Shown: positions 17,005 to 26,441, numbered from the stretch's first letter. The stretch: DNA of 64,000 bases from Rheinheimera sp. MM224 (GCF_947090785.1 NZ_OX352320.1:1550001-1614000), one strand, 5' to 3'. A program made the numbers and translations. Notes: a model not told the origin generated them from the sequence alone.

Positions 17005-18157
17005 ACGTCGGATTGCGGTATTCACAGGCACCCGGGCTGATTATGGCTTGCTATATTATGTGTTACGGGCAATACAAAGCGATCACGAGCTGGAGTTGCA
17101 GCTGATTGTCTCTGGCAGCCATTTATCACCTGAGTATGGCTACACGGTGCAGCAGATAGAACAGGATAGTTTTGAGATTGCAGCACGCATCGATATGTTA
17201 CTTTCGGCAGACAGTGCGGTAGCAACGGTAAAAAGTATGGGGCTGGGACTGATTGGTTTTGCCGATGCCTTGCAGAGGCTTAAGCCAGACTTGTTAGTGT
17301 TGCTTGGCGATAGATACGAGGCATTAGCAGTGGCGCAGGCTGCGATGCTTATGCATATCCCGTTGTTTCATCTGCACGGTGGTGAACTGACCGAAGGCGC
17401 TTATGATGATGCAATACGGCATGCCATCACAAAATTCAGCCAGTACCATGCAACCTCGACTGAGGTGTATCGTCAACGAGTGATCCAGTTAGGTGAGTCT
17501 CCTGAACGGGTATTTTGTGTGGGCGCACCTGGTCTTGAAGCCATAGCCAGGCAAACGGTCTGGTCACGTCAAGACACGCTGAAAGAACTGGGGCTGTCTG
17601 CAGATGCACACTACCTGTTATTGACTTACCATCCTGAAACTCAGGATATCGCCAGTACCAGCTCTGCTATTTGCAATGTACTGGACGCCTGTTTGAGTTT
17701 TGAATCGCTGTATCTGATTGGCACTTATCCAAATGCGGATGAAGGTGGCCGGTTAATTATTGAGCAACTTGAACTGGCCAAAAAACAGCACCCCAAGCGT
17801 ATTAAGTTGTTTTCGTCGCTTGGGCAGGCACGTTATTTGGCGGCAGTGCGGCATGCAGAAGTGGTAGTGGGTAATTCTTCCAGTGCGGTGATTGAAGTTC
17901 CTTCATTGCATGTTCCCAGCGTCAATGTGGGGCAACGTCAGACGGGTCGGTTGGCGGCGAGCTCTGTACTGCATTGTGGCCATGACCTGACCGAAATAAA
18001 AACCTCAATAGCCGCTGCTTTGCAACTCGATTGCACAGCAGTCTGTAATCCCTACGGTGATGGCGAAGTGAGTCACAAAGTGGTGTCACTATTAAAAACC
18101 ATCCCACTTTCCAGCCAAAAGAAATTCTATGATGTGCCGTCAGGCAAGGACTGTTAA
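16991..18157 (+). CDS. legG: NeuC/LegG-like hydrolysing NDP-sugar 2-epimerase
   Basis: 388 residues, GT-B fold epimerase family. The start RIAVFTGTRADYGLLYYVLRAI is diagnostic for NeuC-type hydrolysing epimerases. HLHGGELTEGAYDDAIRHAITK (about 124-145) and VVGNSSSAVIEVPSL (about 293-307) carry catalytic and nucleotide-binding residues. Expected to remove the nucleotide and yield the free mannosamine-type sugar for LegI. AAGGAG ribosome site inside the end of legC. Length fits the family. Confidence 0.9.
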   Translation: MTIHKRRIAVFTGTRADYGLLYYVLRAIQSDHELELQLIVSGSHLSPEYGYTVQQIEQDSFEIAARIDMLLSADSAVATVKSMGLGLIGFADALQRLKPDLLVLLGDRYEALAVAQAAMLMHIPLFHLHGGELTEGAYDDAIRHAITKFSQYHATSTEVYRQRVIQLGESPERVFCVGAPGLEAIARQTVWSRQDTLKELGLSADAHYLLLTYHPETQDIASTSSAICNVLDACLSFESLYLIGTYPNADEGGRLIIEQLELAKKQHPKRIKLFSSLGQARYLAAVRHAEVVVGNSSSAVIEVPSLHVPSVNVGQRQTGRLAASSVLHCGHDLTEIKTSIAAALQLDCTAVCNPYGDGEVSHKVVSLLKTIPLSSQKKFYDVPSGKDC

Positions 18158-19243
18158 ATGAGCAAAACCTTTGTTATTGCTGAAGCTGGGGTCAATCATA
18201 ATGGCGATGCTGATTTAGCTTTTGCTTTGATTGACGCCGCCGCGCAAGCGGGTGCTGACGCCGTCAAATTTCAGACCTTTCAGGCAGATTTATTAGCCAC
18301 CAGACAAACACCAAAAGCTCAGTACCAAAAAGAGTTGACCGATGCCAGCGAAAGCCAATGGCAGATGCTCAAACGACTGGAATTACCTCAGAGTTTGCAC
18401 CACCAGTTAAAAGACTATGCGGAAAAGTCAGGTCTTGAATTTATGTCAACAGGCTTCGACCAGCCAAGCACTGAGTTTCTGCTGAGCATGCAGCTAAAGC
18501 GCTATAAAATTCCATCGGGCGAACTGACCAATGCGCCTTTGTTGTGGTTAACAGCACGCAGTGGCAAACCACTGATACTGTCAACAGGCATGGCCACTCT
18601 GGGGGAGATTGAATTAGCGCTGGCCGTGGTGGCTCATGCGTCAACGTCAGTAGAGCCTCCCAAAGGATTGCGCGAGATTTGGCAGAACTGGAGCAGTACC
18701 GTTGCTCAGCAGAAACTGCGGGATCAGGTGACCTTGCTGCATTGCACTTCTCAATATCCTTGCCCTGATGATCAGGTGAATTTAGCTGCTATGACCACAT
18801 TAGCCCATAGTTTCCAGTTGCCTGTCGGCTATTCGGATCATAGTGATGGCTTGTTAGTGCCAGTGGCTGCTGTTGCCCGCGGAGCTAGTATTATTGAAAA
18901 ACACTTTACCTTAGATCGTAACTTGCCTGGCCCTGATCATAAGGCGTCATTAACCCCCTATGAGCTCAAAGAAATGGTGCAGCAAATTCGACGGGTAGAG
19001 TTACTTATGGGGTCAGGGATCAAAGCTCCATACCCTGTTGAGTTGGAGACTCAGCGTGTCGTAAGGCAGCGCCTTGTGGCGAAGACCGCTATTGTAGCAG
19101 GCCAGCTCTTTACCGCAGACAACCTGAGCAGCGCACGCAGCAGCAGCGGTACTGCAGCACTTCATTACTGGGATTTATTAGGTCAGACTGCGACTCGATC
19201 TTATCAGGCGATGGACCCTGTCGCTCAGGACCCGTCATGCTAG
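18158..19243 (+). CDS. legI: NeuB/LegI-like nonulosonic acid synthase
   Basis: 361-residue synthase that condenses the 2,4-diamino sugar with phosphoenolpyruvate to form a nine-carbon sugar. AEAGVNHNGDADLAFALIDAA and AGADAVKFQTF start the TIM barrel. YSDHSDG and IIEKHFTLDRNLPGPDHKASL are conserved. The C-terminal about 60 residues form the antifreeze-like SAF domain. It lacks the AELSGNH start seen in the PseI at 40380, so it belongs to the Neu/Leg side. Overlaps legH by 7 bases. Confidence 0.92.
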   Translation: MSKTFVIAEAGVNHNGDADLAFALIDAAAQAGADAVKFQTFQADLLATRQTPKAQYQKELTDASESQWQMLKRLELPQSLHHQLKDYAEKSGLEFMSTGFDQPSTEFLLSMQLKRYKIPSGELTNAPLLWLTARSGKPLILSTGMATLGEIELALAVVAHASTSVEPPKGLREIWQNWSSTVAQQKLRDQVTLLHCTSQYPCPDDQVNLAAMTTLAHSFQLPVGYSDHSDGLLVPVAAVARGASIIEKHFTLDRNLPGPDHKASLTPYELKEMVQQIRRVELLMGSGIKAPYPVELETQRVVRQRLVAKTAIVAGQLFTADNLSSARSSSGTAALHYWDLLGQTATRSYQAMDPVAQDPSC

Positions 19244-19896
19244 GCGTAATATTGCTTGGAGCTGGTGGTCATGCCAAAGTGGTGCTTGAGATGCTGCAAC
19301 TTACGCAGACCAAGGTGTTAGGAGTGAGTTGCCCGCTGCTTTGGGCACAGCAAGTTCAGCAATGGCGGGGATTGGTCGTGTTGGGGGATGATGATGTGCT
19401 CAACAAATACAATCCGGCGCAGGTGAAATTGGTGAATGGGGTTGGCATGATGCCTCATTCTCTGGCGCGTTATGCATTATTCAACAAAGCCCGTCAGGCG
19501 GGGTTTGAGTTTATCAATCTGGTACATCCTTCTGCTGTGGTTAGTCCAAGCGTCCAGCTGGGGCAGGGGGTGCAAATCATGGCCGGAGCAGTGATTCAAG
19601 CCGATAGCAAAATTGCCGATAATGTGATTATCAACAGCAGAGCTTTAATTGAACACGATTGTGATATCGCATCGCACAGCCACATAGCTCCAGGTGCCGT
19701 GCTTTGTGGCCAGGTGACTGTGGCTGAACAGGTATTTGTTGGGGCTGGAGCTACTGTCATTCAGGGCATTAAGATGGGGGCAGGTGCAGTGGTGGGTGCT
19801 AGTACAGTAGTGGTCAAAGACCTGGCTGCATATGCAACAGTGCGTGGTGTTTCAGCTGTGATCCAGTTATCCCATGCAATCAGCGGAGAAAAATAA
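19237..19896 (+). CDS. legH: NeuD/PglD-type acetyltransferase, probable LegH
   Basis: 219 residues. N-terminal LLGAGGHAKVVLEML nucleotide-binding domain, then a left-handed beta-helix of hexapeptide repeats (about 95-195: VVSPSVQLGQGVQIMAGAVI and following). This is the PglD/NeuD arrangement. In the legionaminic pathway such a protein N-acetylates the 4-amino sugar; an O-acetyltransferase of the finished sugar is the alternative. CAGGA site, overlap with legI supports coupled expression. Confidence 0.85.
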   Translation: MLGVILLGAGGHAKVVLEMLQLTQTKVLGVSCPLLWAQQVQQWRGLVVLGDDDVLNKYNPAQVKLVNGVGMMPHSLARYALFNKARQAGFEFINLVHPSAVVSPSVQLGQGVQIMAGAVIQADSKIADNVIINSRALIEHDCDIASHSHIAPGAVLCGQVTVAEQVFVGAGATVIQGIKMGAGAVVGASTVVVKDLAAYATVRGVSAVIQLSHAISGEK

Positions 19897-19897
19897 A

Positions 19898-20965
19898 ATG
19901 GCCAAGCTTAAACAGTGGGAACAGATTTTGGTCTTGCCTCAGATGCCGTTAGCAGACGCTATAGCTCTGATGGATCAGCAAGGTCGTCGCAGTTTGGTCG
20001 TAGTGGATGAGCTGCGCTTATTACTCGGCACAGTCAGTGATGGTGATGTGCGGCGCTCGTTACTCAAGGGCATTAGTTTATCTTCACCTGTTGCAGATAT
20101 TATGCAAAAAGAACCACGGGTAGCTCAGGCTGACTGGAGCAAAACCCGTTTATTGTCCTGCATGGAGCGCTTTCAACTGTTGTTGTTGCCTGTAGTCTCG
20201 GACGATGGGCACTTGCTTTCGATTGAGTTTTTATATGATTTGCTGCAAAAACCTAAACTGGAAAATGCAGTGTGTCTGATGGCGGGTGGTTTTGGTACCA
20301 GATTGCGACCTTTGACTGAATCCTGTCCCAAACCTATGTTAAAGCTGGGTGATAAACCTATTCTTGAACTCATTATGCTCCGGTTTATCCAGGCTGGATT
20401 TCATCGCTTTTTTATATCCACCCACTATATGCCAGAGCAGATCATGACTCACTTTGGTGATGGCAGCAAATGGGGCGTGAGCATCGATTATTTGCACGAG
20501 AGTCAGCCCCTAGGCACGGCCGGAGCTTTAGGTTTGCTACCGCAACAGGAATTAACAGAACCAGTTTTTGTGATGAATGGTGACTTGCTGACCGATATAG
20601 ATTTTTTGCAGTTGCTTTCGTTTCATGAAGAGCAAGGCGGAGAAGCAACTGTATGCGTACGCCAGTTTGACTATCAGGTGCCTTATGGTGTCGTCAGTAC
20701 AGAGGGTCATCGTATTACCGCTATTGTCGAAAAACCAGTACACCACTATTTTGTTAATGCAGGTATTTATCTGCTTGAGCCTGATTTTATTCGTCAGGTC
20801 ACATCTGGCGATCAGATTGATATGCCCACTTTATTATCGGCGCGGCTGCAAGATGGCAAGCAAGTGAATCATTTCCAGGTTGAGCAGGACTGGATTGACA
20901 TAGGGCGACTGGATGATTTTAAAAAAGCCCAGCAACTTGTGAATGACGCGCTACAGGATTTATAA
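19898..20965 (+). CDS. ptmE: PtmE-like CBS-domain sugar-1-phosphate nucleotidyltransferase
   Basis: About 355 residues. Two CBS repeats (about 10-115, with GTVSDGDVRRSLL) precede a nucleotidyltransferase domain with LMAGGFGTRLRPLTESCPKPML (about 130-151). The same architecture is found in Campylobacter PtmE, which makes GDP-glucosamine for the GDP-linked legionaminic route. I placed the start at 19898 because GGAG lies 9 bases upstream; an ATG at 19874 inside legH has no ribosome site. Nucleotide preference cannot be read from sequence. Confidence 0.85.
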   Translation: MAKLKQWEQILVLPQMPLADAIALMDQQGRRSLVVVDELRLLLGTVSDGDVRRSLLKGISLSSPVADIMQKEPRVAQADWSKTRLLSCMERFQLLLLPVVSDDGHLLSIEFLYDLLQKPKLENAVCLMAGGFGTRLRPLTESCPKPMLKLGDKPILELIMLRFIQAGFHRFFISTHYMPEQIMTHFGDGSKWGVSIDYLHESQPLGTAGALGLLPQQELTEPVFVMNGDLLTDIDFLQLLSFHEEQGGEATVCVRQFDYQVPYGVVSTEGHRITAIVEKPVHHYFVNAGIYLLEPDFIRQVTSGDQIDMPTLLSARLQDGKQVNHFQVEQDWIDIGRLDDFKKAQQLVNDALQDL

Positions 20966-20995
20966 CCATCCCCCTGCAAAGCTGACGGAGTCGTA

Positions 20996-21961
20996 ATGAA
21001 GATTGTATTGGTGGGTTTGGGCAGTATAGGCAAACGACATTTAGCCAATCTGCTGCTGTTATGGCCACAGGCGAAAGTGTATGTCGTTTCAGCCAGTGAA
21101 CGTTCATTGTCTGCTGTGGAGTTGGTAGGTCAAACTCAACTTAGCCTCGAACAGGCGATAGCTGTTCAACCTTTGTTTGCAGTGATTGCCTCGCCAGCTC
21201 ATTTACATATAAAGCATGCTATGGCTTTTCGTGATGCCGGTATTCCCGCTTTGATAGAAAAACCTCTGAGTCATCAGCATCAGTTAGCCGCAGAGTTTTT
21301 GCGTGAGCAGCCATCACAACCGCTGTTTTGTCTGGGCTATTGTTTACGTTACTTACCCTCCGCTCAGGTTGTCAAACAGCTGCTGACTGAACAAAAGCTT
21401 GGGCCTGTTTATCTGGTTCAGGCCATGGTTGGACAACATCTTAGCCAATGGCGTAAGCAGATGGACTATCGGGATTCAGTGTCGGCAAAACAAGCTTTTG
21501 GTGGTGGCGCTCTGCTGGAGCTAAGTCACGAACTGGACTACTTACTCTGGTTGTTTGGCCCTTTGTCTGTGGATTATTGCCGATTAGCGCGTCATGGCGA
21601 ATTAATGCTGGACGTTGAAGAGCGCGCTGACCTGATGCTGTCTGGTGATAATTCACTGCTTTGTCAGTTGCATCTGGATTTTTTACAGCAAGTGCCACAA
21701 CGGCGTTGTGTTATTTCAGGTCAGCAAGGCCGTATAGAGTGGGATCTGCTGGAAAACAGTGTTTGCCTGATCAATGCTGACGGCCAACAGCAGCTGTATC
21801 ATCAGCCGTTCTGGGATAAAAACCAAATGTATCTGCTGATGTTGCAGGATTTTTTTACTGCAGTGACAGAAGAAAAAGCGGCACCTGTGCCGCTGCAGGA
21901 TGGCTTAGCCGTATTACGGCTGGTTGAACAAGCCAAACGAATGGCGGAGAACACAGACTAA
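20996..21961 (+). CDS. Gfo/Idh/MocA-family oxidoreductase (first of three)
   Basis: 321 residues. N-terminal Rossmann fold (MKIVLVGLGSIGKRHLANL) and the family EKP motif in LIEKPLSHQ near residue 90. The C-terminal alpha/beta domain starts after LGYCLRYLPSA. Such enzymes oxidise or reduce sugar hydroxyls with NAD(P). It lies between PtmE and LegF homologues, so it probably acts on the nucleotide-sugar or nonulosonic-acid intermediate, but the substrate is unknown. The stop overlaps the legF ATG by one base. Confidence 0.85.
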   Translation: MKIVLVGLGSIGKRHLANLLLLWPQAKVYVVSASERSLSAVELVGQTQLSLEQAIAVQPLFAVIASPAHLHIKHAMAFRDAGIPALIEKPLSHQHQLAAEFLREQPSQPLFCLGYCLRYLPSAQVVKQLLTEQKLGPVYLVQAMVGQHLSQWRKQMDYRDSVSAKQAFGGGALLELSHELDYLLWLFGPLSVDYCRLARHGELMLDVEERADLMLSGDNSLLCQLHLDFLQQVPQRRCVISGQQGRIEWDLLENSVCLINADGQQQLYHQPFWDKNQMYLLMLQDFFTAVTEEKAAPVPLQDGLAVLRLVEQAKRMAENTD

Positions 21962-22662
21962 TGCGCACTTTTGCTTTTGTGTTTGCCCGGGGCGGCTCTA
22001 AAGGATTGCCGGGGAAAAATATCAAACCATTGCGGGGAAAACCTCTGTTGTGTTATTCCATTGAGCTGGCTCAACAGTTGCCTGAGGTTGAACAAGTGTT
22101 TGTCTCGACAGACGATGCCGATATTGCCAGCACCGCACAAGCAGCGGGTGCTATTGTGATTGAACGTCCTGCCGAACTGGCTACTGATACTAGTGCGGAA
22201 TTGCTTTCTTGGCGTCATGCCGTTGATTGGGTTGAGCAGCACCATGGTCAGTTTGACCACTTTGTCAGCTTGCCTGCAACGGCACCACTGCGCAGCAAAG
22301 AGGATGTGCAGGCCGCTTTATTGAAGTTGCAGCAAACTGGCGCTGATATTTGTGTCAGCATGACACCAGCCCAGCGTAGTCCGTACTTTAATATGGTGCG
22401 GCAACTGCCGGATGGTTTGGTTGATATAGCCATCAAAGACAATGGCCAGTTAATTCGCCGTCAGGATGCCCCAGAGTTATTTGATTTAACCACTGTGGTT
22501 TATGCGACATCACCACAGTATATCCGCCAGAGTGCAGGGGTTTTGGCAGGTAAAGTGACGGCGGTGATTATCCCCAAGCAGCGTGCTGTAGATATTGATG
22601 ATATCTATGACTTTATGCTGGCGGAAGTGCTGCTGAACGCGGCGGAACTTAATAAAAACTAA
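21961..22662 (+). CDS. legF: CMP-nonulosonic acid synthetase (LegF/NeuA-like)
   Basis: 233-residue cytidylyltransferase that activates the nine-carbon acid with CTP. FVFARGGSKGLPGKNIKPLRGKPLL is the CTP-binding start, FVSTDDADIA follows near residue 43, and the C-terminal VDIDDIYDFMLAE is conserved. It is a different sequence from PseF at 42556, consistent with a separate substrate. Translationally coupled to the preceding oxidoreductase (TAATG). Confidence 0.92.
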   Translation: MRTFAFVFARGGSKGLPGKNIKPLRGKPLLCYSIELAQQLPEVEQVFVSTDDADIASTAQAAGAIVIERPAELATDTSAELLSWRHAVDWVEQHHGQFDHFVSLPATAPLRSKEDVQAALLKLQQTGADICVSMTPAQRSPYFNMVRQLPDGLVDIAIKDNGQLIRRQDAPELFDLTTVVYATSPQYIRQSAGVLAGKVTAVIIPKQRAVDIDDIYDFMLAEVLLNAAELNKN

Positions 22663-22676
22663 TAAAAGGACAACAG

Positions 22677-23432
22677 ATGCTGACAGGTAAAACCGTATTA
22701 GTTGCCGGTGCTGCCGGTTTATTAGGCAGCACTTTGTGTCAGGTGTTAGTGCAGAGAGGCGCTGTGGTTATTGCAGCTGACTTGGATCTGGACAAATTAC
22801 GCCAACGTCTGATGGCGGTAAACTGTGCGGAAGATCAACTGGTTTTGCACCAGATTGATTTTAATCAGCCTGAGCAAGTTGCGTTATTGTTTGCTTCTTA
22901 CCCTCAATTAAGTGGTGCGGTGAACTGTACCTACCCCCGCCATCCCAGTTATGGCCGGCATTTTTTTGATGTCACACTAGAGAGCTTTAATGAAAACGTA
23001 CAGCTGCACCTGGGCGCAGCGTTTTTATTTGCCCAACAAGCGGCGAAGCACTTCAGCGTGCATCAGTTGCCTTTATCACTGGTGAATTTATCTTCTGTTT
23101 ATGGGGTGATTGCTCCGAAATTTGAAGTCTATAAAGACACGCCGATGACCATGCCTGTGGAATACGCCGCTATTAAAGCTGCTATTGTGCAGTTAACTAA
23201 ATACGTCAGCAGCTATGTTAATGACTCTCGTTTTAGAGCAAATGCGATAAGCCCCGGTGGTTTACTTGATGGACAGCCAGAGGCATTTTTACGGCAATAT
23301 AAACAGCATACTTTAGGCAAAGGCATGCTCAATCCAACCGATATTTGTGGGGCAGTGGTTTTTTTGCTGTCTGACGACAGTGCTTTTATGCAAGGTCAAA
23401 ATTTGATTATCGATGATGGATTTACCTTATGA
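22677..23432 (+). CDS. ptmA: PtmA-like short-chain dehydrogenase
   Basis: 251-residue SDR. GAAGLLGS binds the cofactor, NLSSVYG and YAAIKAA give the catalytic Ser, Tyr and Lys, and the C-terminus is typical (GQNLIIDDGFTL). The segment TYPRHPSYGRHFFDVTLESFNENVQ-HLG resembles PtmA of flagellin-modification clusters, where it acts in supply of the legionaminic precursor. AAAGGA site. Overlaps the next gene by ATGA. I am sure of the family, less of the step. Confidence 0.82.
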   Translation: MLTGKTVLVAGAAGLLGSTLCQVLVQRGAVVIAADLDLDKLRQRLMAVNCAEDQLVLHQIDFNQPEQVALLFASYPQLSGAVNCTYPRHPSYGRHFFDVTLESFNENVQLHLGAAFLFAQQAAKHFSVHQLPLSLVNLSSVYGVIAPKFEVYKDTPMTMPVEYAAIKAAIVQLTKYVSSYVNDSRFRANAISPGGLLDGQPEAFLRQYKQHTLGKGMLNPTDICGAVVFLLSDDSAFMQGQNLIIDDGFTL

Positions 23433-24397
23433 GCTTCAAACCCTGCAGTCTGGTATTAATTGGTGCAGGTGAGTTGGGCTCCCGTCATTTGCAGTCTATG
23501 GCCAGTTTGCCCGACAGCTGCATTGACGTGGTAGAACCTGATGCGTTGTCTGTTGAAAAAGCCAGACAACGGCTGTCTCAGGTGCAGGTGAACGCCGCTC
23601 ACATTCGTTTTTTCCAGTCTATTCAACAGCTCAGTGCACAGTACGACCTCGCTCTGATAGCAACTGGAGCCGCAGTGCGATTTGAGTTAAGTCAGCAGTT
23701 GCTGCGCCACGCCAAAGTGCGTTATTTGCTGCTGGAAAAGGTCTTGTTTCAGAGGCCTGAACACTATGCACAGATGCAGGCTCTGCTTGAACAAAATCAG
23801 GTTCAGGCTTATGTAAACTGTCCAAGGCGCTGTTATCCGTTGTATCAGCAGTTAAAACCCTTAGCGGGCAGAAAGCCTCTGGTCATGCAAGTTAAGGGCA
23901 ATTTGTGGGGAATGGCCTGCAACAGCATTCACTTTATTGATCTGGTATCGTTTTTAACCTCTGAGTCTTTGCAAAGTGTTGATGCCAGTCAACTCGAACA
24001 GCGGCTGCAAAGTAAAAGAGCCGGCTATCTTGAAGTGACTGGTGGCCTGCGTTGTTTTTTTAGTCAGGGGTCCGAGCTTATACTTCGCTGCACAGCGGAT
24101 GAGCAAGCGGCAATCTCAGTAAGCATCGAATACAGTTCTGTGGATGGCCGCTTCGACATTGATGAAGTCAAAGGGACTGTGCATAAAACAGGTGATGCAG
24201 AGCCTCTGCTTCGCAATATGCCCATGTTGTATCAAAGCCAGTTAACTGCTGCTGTGGTCAGTGATTTGCTCGACAGCGGCCACTGCAGTTTAACCCCTTT
24301 TGTTGAGTCTTCTGCCTTGCATTTACCGCTTATTCACAGCTTGTTGGCTTATTTTCGCCAAGAGTCGGCAGAATTGGAACACTGTCCTATCACCTGA
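23429..24397 (+). CDS. Gfo/Idh/MocA-like oxidoreductase (second of three)
   Basis: 322 residues with an N-terminal Rossmann start (LVLIGAGELGSRHLQSM). The usual EKP motif is altered to EKV in LLLEKVLFQRP. The substrate-side CPRRCYPLYQQL and SIHFIDLVSFL segments remain. The change in the cofactor or substrate motif may mean altered chemistry. ATGA overlap with the ptmA-like gene. Function within nonulosonic-acid modification is inferred only from context. Confidence 0.75.
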   Translation: MSFKPCSLVLIGAGELGSRHLQSMASLPDSCIDVVEPDALSVEKARQRLSQVQVNAAHIRFFQSIQQLSAQYDLALIATGAAVRFELSQQLLRHAKVRYLLLEKVLFQRPEHYAQMQALLEQNQVQAYVNCPRRCYPLYQQLKPLAGRKPLVMQVKGNLWGMACNSIHFIDLVSFLTSESLQSVDASQLEQRLQSKRAGYLEVTGGLRCFFSQGSELILRCTADEQAAISVSIEYSSVDGRFDIDEVKGTVHKTGDAEPLLRNMPMLYQSQLTAAVVSDLLDSGHCSLTPFVESSALHLPLIHSLLAYFRQESAELEHCPIT

Positions 24398-24406
24398 GGA
24401 ATATCG

Positions 24407-25366
24407 ATGACGTGGTTAATTGGCGCCGGGCCTATGGCGCAGGCGTACTACAAGGTATTGCAACACCTGGAGCAGACACCGCTGGTGATTGGACGCTCAG
24501 AACAAAGCTGCCAGAACTTCTCCGAACAAACAGGCGCGGAAGTTATCAGTGGTGGTTTGGAGTTGTTTTTAAAGTCGCAACCCGAATGTGCCCGCTTTGC
24601 CATTGTGGCGGTGAATGTTGTGGACCTTTATTCAAGTTGCCTGGCTTTATTGAACTATGGTGTGAAACATATTTTGCTGGAAAAACCAGGGGCCTTGTAT
24701 CAATGGCAGTTGAACAACCTGCGTCAGTTGGCTGAGCAAAAACAAGCCACAGTGTTGATTGGCTACAACAGACGTTTTTATGCCTCTGTTCAGCATGCCA
24801 GACAGCAGCTTGAACAAGATGGCGGTGTATTGTCTTTTTACTTTGAAATGACAGAGTGGTCTCATCAGATCGAAGCCACCAGCCACCCGAAAGAAGTCAA
24901 AGCGCGCTGGCTGATTGCCAATACGGCGCACATTATTGATTTAGCGTTTTATCTGGGTGGAACGCCTCAGCAGATGAATAGTCTTTTTACTGGCTCACTG
25001 CTCTGGCATCCCTCTGCCGCTGTGATGACAGGGGCGGGTGTATCAAAGTCTGGAGCTTTATTCAGCTATCAAGGCAACTGGCAATCTGCCGGGCGTTGGG
25101 CATTGGAACTCAGTTCAGCGCAGCGGCGTTTTCAATTGATGCCGCTGGAGCAACTACAGCAGCAATTGCGTGGCACAGTGGTGTGGCAACCTGTATCACT
25201 TGATAATGATGCGGATCATGAATTTAAAGCAGGGTTATATGCTCAGGTCAAAGCGTTTTTAGCTCAGGATCCTGAGCATTTCTGTGATTTGACCACCCAA
25301 ATTCAGCGCCTGCAGTGGTATGAACAAATGGCAAATTATCCTGATTCAGCAAAGGAGCCGATATGA
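24407..25366 (+). CDS. Gfo/Idh/MocA-like oxidoreductase (third of three)
   Basis: 319 residues. Short N-terminus entering at once the Rossmann motif (WLIGAGPMAQAYYKVL), intact EKP in ILLEKPGAL, then GYNRRFYASVQHAR and a conserved NTAHIIDLAFYLGG segment that probably lines the active site. It resembles the second copy in length and order. The stop overlaps the next start by ATGA. Likely works with its neighbour on the same sugar; substrate unknown. Confidence 0.78.
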   Translation: MTWLIGAGPMAQAYYKVLQHLEQTPLVIGRSEQSCQNFSEQTGAEVISGGLELFLKSQPECARFAIVAVNVVDLYSSCLALLNYGVKHILLEKPGALYQWQLNNLRQLAEQKQATVLIGYNRRFYASVQHARQQLEQDGGVLSFYFEMTEWSHQIEATSHPKEVKARWLIANTAHIIDLAFYLGGTPQQMNSLFTGSLLWHPSAAVMTGAGVSKSGALFSYQGNWQSAGRWALELSSAQRRFQLMPLEQLQQQLRGTVVWQPVSLDNDADHEFKAGLYAQVKAFLAQDPEHFCDLTTQIQRLQWYEQMANYPDSAKEPI

Positions 25367-26436
25367 TACGCTCTGGTTCACGTGCATTATTTGTCATAGA
25401 TACACCATCTCAGGTGTTTAACCTGCAAGAAGCGCTGCGGGAATATGGCATAGCTGATTACGATATCATCACCTGTGATTGTTGCAGAGCCGATGCCTAC
25501 AGCCAGCTGCAACAGTTATTAACCCGGTTAAAACCTACTCATTTGATCCAGGTGCCTAGAGTCAGCGGCGCTATTGAAGACAGGATCAGTATTTATGCTC
25601 AGCATCTGCCCTGGCTGAAACAGCAAGGCTATCCGTTGGTGTTTTTCTCTAATATCAGGCAGCAATGGCAACGGGATATCGTTTGTAGTTTAAGCGATTC
25701 TAAATTGGTATTGATGGATGATGGCAATGCGACACTCGTGTTCTACCGCTACTTGTTTAGTCAGGGGCTATTCTTTGACTTTCCAGCCGACCCCGATGCA
25801 GAACGCGCACAGCAGGCTTTGCTGATCAGACAAAAATACCAGGTGTGCACAAAGCCGCCAACCCAACTTGAGTTATTTACTGTCTTTGATTTACCAGCTT
25901 TGCCCTGGCTCAGCATACGTAACAATCCTTTGAGCGCGATGAAACAACAGTTCTTTGAAGTCGACGCTGATGCTGTGCTGCTGCTTGGGGGCGGGGAAAC
26001 AGAACTGAATTATCTGAGTGAAGACCACTACATTGCTTTATTGCAAAAGGTGGTAGCGCTGTTTCCTGGCAAGCGTATTCAGTATGTGCCTCATCGCATC
26101 ACCAACCCGGTTTTTGTCGACCGGATAGGGCTCGAGCTCCCTGTTAGCATTATGCAGCAGCATCTGCCGATAGAAGACTGGTTGCGCCAGCAGGATGCAC
26201 CTCCTGCTACGGTGGTAGGCTTTTATTCGATGGCGCTTACGACTATTGCCAGTTGTTTTGACGGGATCAGAGTCATTAGCGTGGATCCGGGCTTAAGTAC
26301 CTGGAGTGGTGCGGCCTCCTCCCATGTCTGGAATTTGACGCGCTGCAATAACTTGCAGGTAATAGAAGCTATTATGGATTACCTCAGTCTTTGTAAAATC
26401 ATTGAGATCAAGTATTTAGGCACTCAAGTTACATAG
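25363..26436 (+). CDS. Sialyltransferase-like protein (GT52/polysialyltransferase-like), candidate nonulosonic-acid transferase
   Basis: 357 residues, no signal peptide or membrane helix. The start RALFVIDTPSQVFNLQEAL, the DDGNAT segment near residue 118, YVPHR near 241 and GFYSMALTTIAS near 285 resemble the GT-B sialyltransferases of the GT52 and polysialyltransferase type. Position at the end of the legionaminic cassette fits transfer of a CMP-linked sugar to flagellin or a glycan. AAGGAG ribosome site. Family assignment is by eye, so the exact fold is uncertain. Confidence 0.6.
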   Translation: MIRSGSRALFVIDTPSQVFNLQEALREYGIADYDIITCDCCRADAYSQLQQLLTRLKPTHLIQVPRVSGAIEDRISIYAQHLPWLKQQGYPLVFFSNIRQQWQRDIVCSLSDSKLVLMDDGNATLVFYRYLFSQGLFFDFPADPDAERAQQALLIRQKYQVCTKPPTQLELFTVFDLPALPWLSIRNNPLSAMKQQFFEVDADAVLLLGGGETELNYLSEDHYIALLQKVVALFPGKRIQYVPHRITNPVFVDRIGLELPVSIMQQHLPIEDWLRQQDAPPATVVGFYSMALTTIASCFDGIRVISVDPGLSTWSGAASSHVWNLTRCNNLQVIEAIMDYLSLCKIIEIKYLGTQVT

Positions 26437-26441
26437 TGTTC

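Noticed and set aside
24412..24735. 107-codon + frame inside the third oxidoreductase
   Set aside because: Lies fully in another frame of a conserved gene and has no ribosome site.
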